64,000 bases of DNA. Source: Azospirillum sp. TSA2s. GTDB lineage: Bacteria; Pseudomonadota; Alphaproteobacteria; Azospirillales; Azospirillaceae. Of the stretch, positions 60,070-64,000 are shown piece by piece. Positions within the stretch are counted from its first letter, which is position 1. Each line of letters begins with the position of its first letter. Position numbers and translations under genes: made by a program. The DNA is taken from NCBI RefSeq assembly GCF_004923315.1, contig NZ_CP039650.1, positions 1,699,501-1,763,500 on the forward strand. Reading direction: 5' to 3'. A model generated the notes under the pieces. It saw nothing but the letters and a program-made list of their open reading frames with translations, did not search any database and was not told the DNA's origin.

Positions 60070-60716
60070 TGAACCTCATACTGCTCGGTCCGCCGGGCGC
60101 CGGGAAGGGGACCCAGGCGCGCCGTCTTGAAGACACTCGTGGTCTGGTGCAGTTGTCGACCGGCGACATGCTCCGCGCCATGGTGGCGGAAGGCGGGCCG
60201 CTTGGGCAGCAGGCGAAGGAGATCATGGCCGCCGGCAAGCTGATGCCGGACGAGCTGATGGTCAGCATGATCGCCGAGCGCATTTCGAAGCCGGACGTGA
60301 AGAACGGCTTCATCCTCGACGGCTTCCCGCGCACCGTGGCCCAGGCCGAGGCGCTCGACAAGATGCTGGACGAGAAGGGCCTGAAGCTCGACCATGTGAT
60401 CGAGATGCGGGTGGTCGACGACGTGCTGGTGGAGCGCATCACCGGCCGTTACACCTGCGCCAAGTGCGGAAAGGGCTATCACGACAGCTTCGAGAAGCCG
60501 AAGGTCGAGGGCGTCTGCGACGTCTGCGGCAGCACCGAGTTCAAGCGGCGCGCCGACGACAATGCGGAGACGGTGACCACCCGTCTGGCCCAGTACCATC
60601 AGCAGACGGCGCCGATCCTGCCCTATTACCAGGGTCGTGGCGTGCTGAAGGTGGTGGACGGCATGGCCGACATCGATGAGGTGACCAAGCAGATCGAGAC
60701 GATCCTCGCCAGCTGA
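60069..60716 (+). CDS. adk: Adenylate kinase, zinc-lid form
   Basis: A 215-residue kinase that interconverts ATP, AMP and ADP. The P-loop GPPGAGKGTQ is at residues 7-16, the AMP-binding STGDMLR near 31, and DGFPRTVAQAE near 84. The lid carries four cysteines (CAKCGKGYHDSF, then CDVCGS), so it binds structural zinc, unlike E. coli Adk. The start overlaps the secY stop by one base. A strong terminator follows and closes the long ribosomal operon. Confidence 0.98.
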   Translation: MNLILLGPPGAGKGTQARRLEDTRGLVQLSTGDMLRAMVAEGGPLGQQAKEIMAAGKLMPDELMVSMIAERISKPDVKNGFILDGFPRTVAQAEALDKMLDEKGLKLDHVIEMRVVDDVLVERITGRYTCAKCGKGYHDSFEKPKVEGVCDVCGSTEFKRRADDNAETVTTRLAQYHQQTAPILPYYQGRGVLKVVDGMADIDEVTKQIETILAS

Positions 60717-60738
60717 GGATCGCCGCCGGTCGAATGTG

Positions 60739-60777
60739 AAAAGGCCGCAGTCTCCTTCGGGAGGCTGCGGCTTTTTT
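60739..60777 (+). terminator. Rho-independent terminator after adk
   Basis: GCCGCAG-T-CTCC pairs with GGAG-G-CTGCGGC around a TTCG tetraloop, followed by six T. It is one of the strongest terminators in the window and ends the rpsJ-adk transcript. Confidence 0.93.
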
Positions 60778-60801
60778 CATCGTCGGGGCAGAATGCAGAG
60801 A

Positions 60802-61602
60802 TCAGGCGCCGGCGTCGTCGGTGGTGGTCGAGGTGCCCGCCTGGACCGCCGGCTCATCTGTCATGGTGCGGTAGCGCGCCAGAATCCAGCCGAGATGCGC
60901 GGTGACGGCATTGGCCGCGGCGTCAGGGTCGCGCCGGGCGATGGCCTGATGGATGGCGCGGTGGTGCTCGATCATCAGCGCCTCATGGTTTTCCATGAAG
61001 GGCTCGGTGTGCTTCATCTCCACCATGTTGCCGAGGATGTCGCGGATGGTCGACAGCAGGTGGAGATAGACCGGGCTGCCCGACGCCTGGGCGACGGCGA
61101 CATGGAAATCCATGTCGTCGGCCGCGCGTCCGCCATCGCGGTTGGTTTCGCTCATCGCCGCCAGGATGCGGCCGATGGTGTCGATCTGCTCCTGCGTTGC
61201 ACGTTCGGCGGCACGGCGGGCGGCCCAGCTTTCCAGGGCCATACGGATCTCGACGAGGTCGCACAGGTTCTGGTGGGTGCTGCGCACCATGGTGGTGAGC
61301 GCACCGTCCATCACGCCGGCCGATGAGACCACGCGGGTGCCGCCGCCCTGGACCGCGGTGAGGAATCCCTGGGTCTTCAGCTTCTGCAGGGCGGCGCGGA
61401 CGGACACTCGGCTGACATGCAGCTGTTCGGCCAGCTGGCGTTCGCCCGGCAGGCGCTCCCCCGGCACCAGCTCGCCACGCGCGATGCGGTCGAGAAGCTG
61501 TTGGGCCACCCACTCCGAAATGCGCTGCGAGGAGGAGGGGACGTGAGCGCTGTCGTCGGTGCCGGACACGGGTTGTTCCCCTTTGGTCGGAAGGCGGTTC
61601 AT
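60802..61602 (-). CDS. GntR family regulator, FadR/FCD subgroup
   Basis: A 266-residue regulator. The N-terminal winged helix (about residues 26-92) has the GntR pattern LVPGERLPGERQLAEQLHVS then RVSVRAALQKLKTQGFL. The C-terminal helical FCD ligand domain follows, with RMALESWAARRAAERATQEQ, DMDFHVAVAQASG and EHHRAIHQAIARRD, whose Asp and His residues usually bind a metal and a carboxylate effector. Members control sugar-acid, amino-acid or lactate use. It lies next to a leftward EamA transporter 118 bases away, a possible target. Confidence 0.9.
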   Translation of the reverse strand: MNRLPTKGEQPVSGTDDSAHVPSSSQRISEWVAQQLLDRIARGELVPGERLPGERQLAEQLHVSRVSVRAALQKLKTQGFLTAVQGGGTRVVSSAGVMDGALTTMVRSTHQNLCDLVEIRMALESWAARRAAERATQEQIDTIGRILAAMSETNRDGGRAADDMDFHVAVAQASGSPVYLHLLSTIRDILGNMVEMKHTEPFMENHEALMIEHHRAIHQAIARRDPDAAANAVTAHLGWILARYRTMTDEPAVQAGTSTTTDDAGA

Positions 61603-61720
61603 CGATGATCGGTCCTACCGGTAACGGTCCCCGCGGGTGCGGTCAATGGGGCACAGGCACGCTGCGGCGCCTTGCCCGCGGGGCGGAAAAACATGGCGGC
61701 GATGGTCCGGCGTCGACGGC

Positions 61721-62638
61721 TCAACGGCCGCCGGGGCGAGCCATCAGGATGCCCACCAGGATCACCGCGGCACCGATCGCCTGCAAGGGCCCCAGGGGTT
61801 CGTTCAGCAGGATCCAGGCGAGGATTGCCGCCGCCGCCGGCTGCAGCAGGAGGCTGACCGACGAGAAGGAGGCCGGCAGGTGGGCCAGCGCGTAGGCGAT
61901 CAGGCTCTGGCCGCAGGCATGGCTGAACAGGGCGAGGCCGGCCAGCACCGCCCATCCATTTGCGCTCACCGGAAGCATGGCTTCGCCGTTATACAGGCCG
62001 ATCGGCAGCAGAACGGCGGCGGATATGGCGCCGCTCCAGGTCATGATGGTCGCGGTGGAGAACTCGGCGCGCAGCCGCCCGACCGACAGGATATAGCCGG
62101 CATAGAATCCCGCGGTCAGCAGACCGAGCGCATCGCCGAACAGGTGGTCGGCGTTGAGCTGGAAACTTTGACCCATCAGCACGATGGCACCGGCCAGCGC
62201 CAGCAGCATGCCGAGGACGAACCGGCCGGTGATCCGTTCCTTGAACAGGAACCATGCGGCCGGCGCCACATAGAGCGGGGCAAAGTTGGCCAGCAACGTG
62301 GAATTGGCGACCGACGTGTAGCGGATCGACGTGTGCCAGATCGCAAGGTCGCCGGCGAAGAACAGCCCGGCGAGCGACAGGCGCGCATAGTCTGAAAGCG
62401 AGGAGGGGCGCCGGCTGGCCCGTCCGCCCCGCTGCCGCGATTCGCTGCCCATCCAAAGCGCCAGGACCGGGGTGGCCAGTGCCGTGCGCCAGAAGCCGGT
62501 GGCGACCGGACCGACCTCCGACAGCCGCACGAAGATGGGCGCGAAGGCGATGCCCAGGGCGCCGATCAGCAGCGCGATCAGGGCGATGCGCTGCGTCCGG
62601 TACAGATGGTCGGCGGTGAAGGCACTGGCGTCTGGCAT
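61721..62638 (-). CDS. EamA (drug/metabolite superfamily) transporter
   Basis: A 305-residue inner-membrane protein with about ten spans in two EamA repeats. The first has VGPVATGFWRTALATPVLAL, the second GWAVLAGLALFSHACGQSLI, ending with the typical EPLGPLQAIGAAVILVGILM. Start ATG at 62638 (MPDASAFTADHLYR). Members export amino acids or other metabolites; the substrate here is unknown. It is transcribed leftward just upstream of the FadR-type regulator. Confidence 0.85.
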   Translation of the reverse strand: MPDASAFTADHLYRTQRIALIALLIGALGIAFAPIFVRLSEVGPVATGFWRTALATPVLALWMGSESRQRGGRASRRPSSLSDYARLSLAGLFFAGDLAIWHTSIRYTSVANSTLLANFAPLYVAPAAWFLFKERITGRFVLGMLLALAGAIVLMGQSFQLNADHLFGDALGLLTAGFYAGYILSVGRLRAEFSTATIMTWSGAISAAVLLPIGLYNGEAMLPVSANGWAVLAGLALFSHACGQSLIAYALAHLPASFSSVSLLLQPAAAAILAWILLNEPLGPLQAIGAAVILVGILMARPGGR

Positions 62639-62741
62639 GGACCGCTTATATCCGCCGTCCCACCGCCCGGCCAGCGGGACGCAAGTCATGGCTGCCGTGC
62701 GTCTCCGCAATTCCCCTGGAGGCTGCCGGCCGGGGTGCCGA

Positions 62742-63431
62742 TCAGCGCGGCCGAATGCGGCGAAGCGAGACCGCCTCGTCGTCTTCGGCGCTGTAGTCAT
62801 CATAATGGACCGGGCAGCGGCCGTCCTTGCGCGGCTTGTCCTTCACCGTCGCCGGATACCAGTCGCCCTTCCACTGGACCTCCACCCGCATGCCGGGCTG
62901 GCAAAGCGACGCACCGGCCTGATAGCCGGCGTTTGGAGCCGACGCCATCGGGGCCTGGGCGGTGCCCGGCGGGATGGGGCTCAGCATCGGCGCCGCGGCG
63001 AGTGCGGGGGCAGGCTTCTCCTGGTCACAGAAGGCGGTGCAGACGCGCTTGGCGATCACCTGTCCGCCACAGCTTCCACCGAAGCAGTCGCGATAGTCGG
63101 CCTCGCACCGCGCTTCGCAGCTGCTGTTGCCGCAGGAGTAGGAGCGGTCGAAATCGCTCACCGACTTCTTGATCGGCTTCTTTTCCGCCTGCTGGCGGTT
63201 GACATAGGACTGATATTCATAGAGCGCCCGCGACCGTGCCTCGTTCACGCAGGCCTGCTGCGACATGCCGCAATTCTGACGGCAGTAATTGCGGTTCTGC
63301 TGGCACTGGTTGACGCAGAGCCGGCCTTCGGCCGAGCTTGGCGGGACGAGGCTGTATTGCGTCTCGTAAACGGGTCCGCAAGCGCTGAGCAGCGCCATCA
63401 CGGCAAGGCAGAGGGTGAGCAGGCGAAGCAT
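62742..63431 (-). CDS. Cysteine-rich lipoprotein with Tudor-like C-terminus, unknown function
   Basis: A 229-residue lipoprotein: the signal peptide ends in LLSAC, with Cys18 to be lipidated. The mature part has 14 more cysteines arranged in short repeats (LCVNQCQQNRNYCRQNCG, then SYSCGNSSCEARCEADYRDC), which suggests several disulfide bonds in the periplasm. A Pro/Ala linker follows. The C-terminal part, GMRVEVQWKGDWYPATVKDK, resembles the Tudor/agenet SH3-like fold. I know no functional assignment. Divergent from the amidohydrolase gene. Confidence 0.7.
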   Translation of the reverse strand: MLRLLTLCLAVMALLSACGPVYETQYSLVPPSSAEGRLCVNQCQQNRNYCRQNCGMSQQACVNEARSRALYEYQSYVNRQQAEKKPIKKSVSDFDRSYSCGNSSCEARCEADYRDCFGGSCGGQVIAKRVCTAFCDQEKPAPALAAAPMLSPIPPGTAQAPMASAPNAGYQAGASLCQPGMRVEVQWKGDWYPATVKDKPRKDGRCPVHYDDYSAEDDEAVSLRRIRPR

Positions 63432-63550
63432 GCGGGGCGTCTTCCGGGTGGGTTCGCGCAGAGAGGGAGTCGGAGCGTATCAGCTTGCCGTTCGGGCTAC
63501 CACCATCGGGCGCGCTTCCGCCCGGCGCGGCGGTTGCGCTAGTGTGGCAT

Positions 63551-64000
63551 ATGGCTTCATCACCTTCCGAACATCGCCAGCCCGTCACCGCTCCCGCACC
63601 GGCGCCCCGTGCGGCAGCGCCTCTGCTGGGTCCGAATGATCCGCCGCCGGCGACGACGCTGAACCCGGATGCCGGCGGGCCGCTGCTGCTGGTGTGCGAC
63701 CACGCCTCGCGTGCGATTCCTGCGTCACTCGGCGACCTCGGTTTGCCGGAGGAACAGCTCTGCCGCCACATCGCCTACGACATCGGCGCGGCGGAGGTGA
63801 CGCGGCGGCTGGCCGACCGTTTCGGCGCCACCGCGGTGCTGTCCGGTTTCTCCCGTCTGGTGATCGACCCTAATCGTGCGATCGAGGATCCCACGGCGAT
63901 TCCGGTGGTCAGCGACGACGTGGTGATTCCCGGCAACCGCGCGCTCGATGCCGAGGCCGAGGCCCAGCGGGTGGAGGCGCTGTTCAAGCCCTATCACGCC
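63551..64000 (+). CDS. N-formylglutamate amidohydrolase family protein (partial, 3' end outside window)
   Basis: The first 150 codons of an open frame from the ATG at 63551 to the window edge. After a Pro/Ala-rich N-terminal stretch (about residues 10-45), CDHASRAIPASLGDLGLPEE, then HIAYDIGAAEVTRRLADRFG and LSGFSRLVIDPNRAIEDPTA, match the family whose best-known member (HutG) hydrolyses N-formylglutamate. The early His and Asp residues are consistent with metal binding. Many alphaproteobacterial members are of uncertain substrate. No histidine-utilisation genes are in view. Confidence 0.82.
   Translation, partial: MASSPSEHRQPVTAPAPAPRAAAPLLGPNDPPPATTLNPDAGGPLLLVCDHASRAIPASLGDLGLPEEQLCRHIAYDIGAAEVTRRLADRFGATAVLSGFSRLVIDPNRAIEDPTAIPVVSDDVVIPGNRALDAEAEAQRVEALFKPYHA

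Overview
The window is a GC-rich chromosomal segment of an alphaproteobacterium, most likely Rhodospirillales of the Azospirillum type. This rests on gene order (rlmB, tRNA-Tyr, tRNA-Gly, tuf, tRNA-Trp, secE, nusG, rplKAJL, rpoBC, rpsLG, fusA, tuf, then the S10/spc cluster), on alphaproteobacterial protein families (RF2 type, DUF3126, EF-Tu type) and on general character. The genus is an inference. There is no rRNA, insertion sequence, phage gene or CRISPR array.

1-12.6 kb is mixed. It holds a cut-off SGNH-type protein with its MBOAT O-acyltransferase, and prfB with an intact programmed +1 frameshift. Next come small secreted and flagellar-like proteins, otsB, a structured-RNA candidate, a 20-residue membrane peptide gene, a ROK sugar kinase, and two convergent multi-domain genes. 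One of these is a degenerate P-loop/transmembrane/ankyrin protein; the other is a caspase-like/SH3b/MORN protein that lacks both catalytic residues.

12.6-25.4 kb is mostly transport. Two nitrate/sulfonate/pyrimidine-type ABC systems read rightward, followed by a leftward branched-chain-amino-acid-type ABC system (livF, livG, a fused livHM and a periplasmic binding protein) and a MarR regulator. Between a membrane protein and the first ABC system lies a compact locus (13421-13691). It contains a 29-residue cationic aromatic peptide with its own promoter and strong Shine-Dalgarno. Its downstream sequence is exactly complementary to that Shine-Dalgarno, and a plausible antisense promoter faces it. 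This looks like a type I toxin-antitoxin module or another RNA-controlled micropeptide, and I regard it as the best candidate for something new.

25.4-30.2 kb carries a proline-rich small protein, an outer-membrane beta-barrel protein and a Wza-like export lipoprotein (both exopolysaccharide-like), a small conserved hypothetical, tRNA-Thr and rlmB.

30.2-60.7 kb is the core gene-expression block. tRNA-Tyr, tRNA-Gly and tuf share one unit, tRNA-Trp precedes secE-nusG, and then come rplKAJL-rpoBC, the str operon (rpsL, rpsG, fusA, second tuf) and one long S10-spc operon from rpsJ to adk. The two tuf genes encode identical proteins. Leaders with strong hairpins precede rplJ and rpsJ. A strong terminator ends the block after adk, so rpsM, rpsK, rpoA and rplQ are not in their common position.

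60.8-64 kb returns to mixed genes: a GntR/FadR-type regulator, an EamA transporter, a cysteine-rich lipoprotein and the start of an N-formylglutamate amidohydrolase-type gene.
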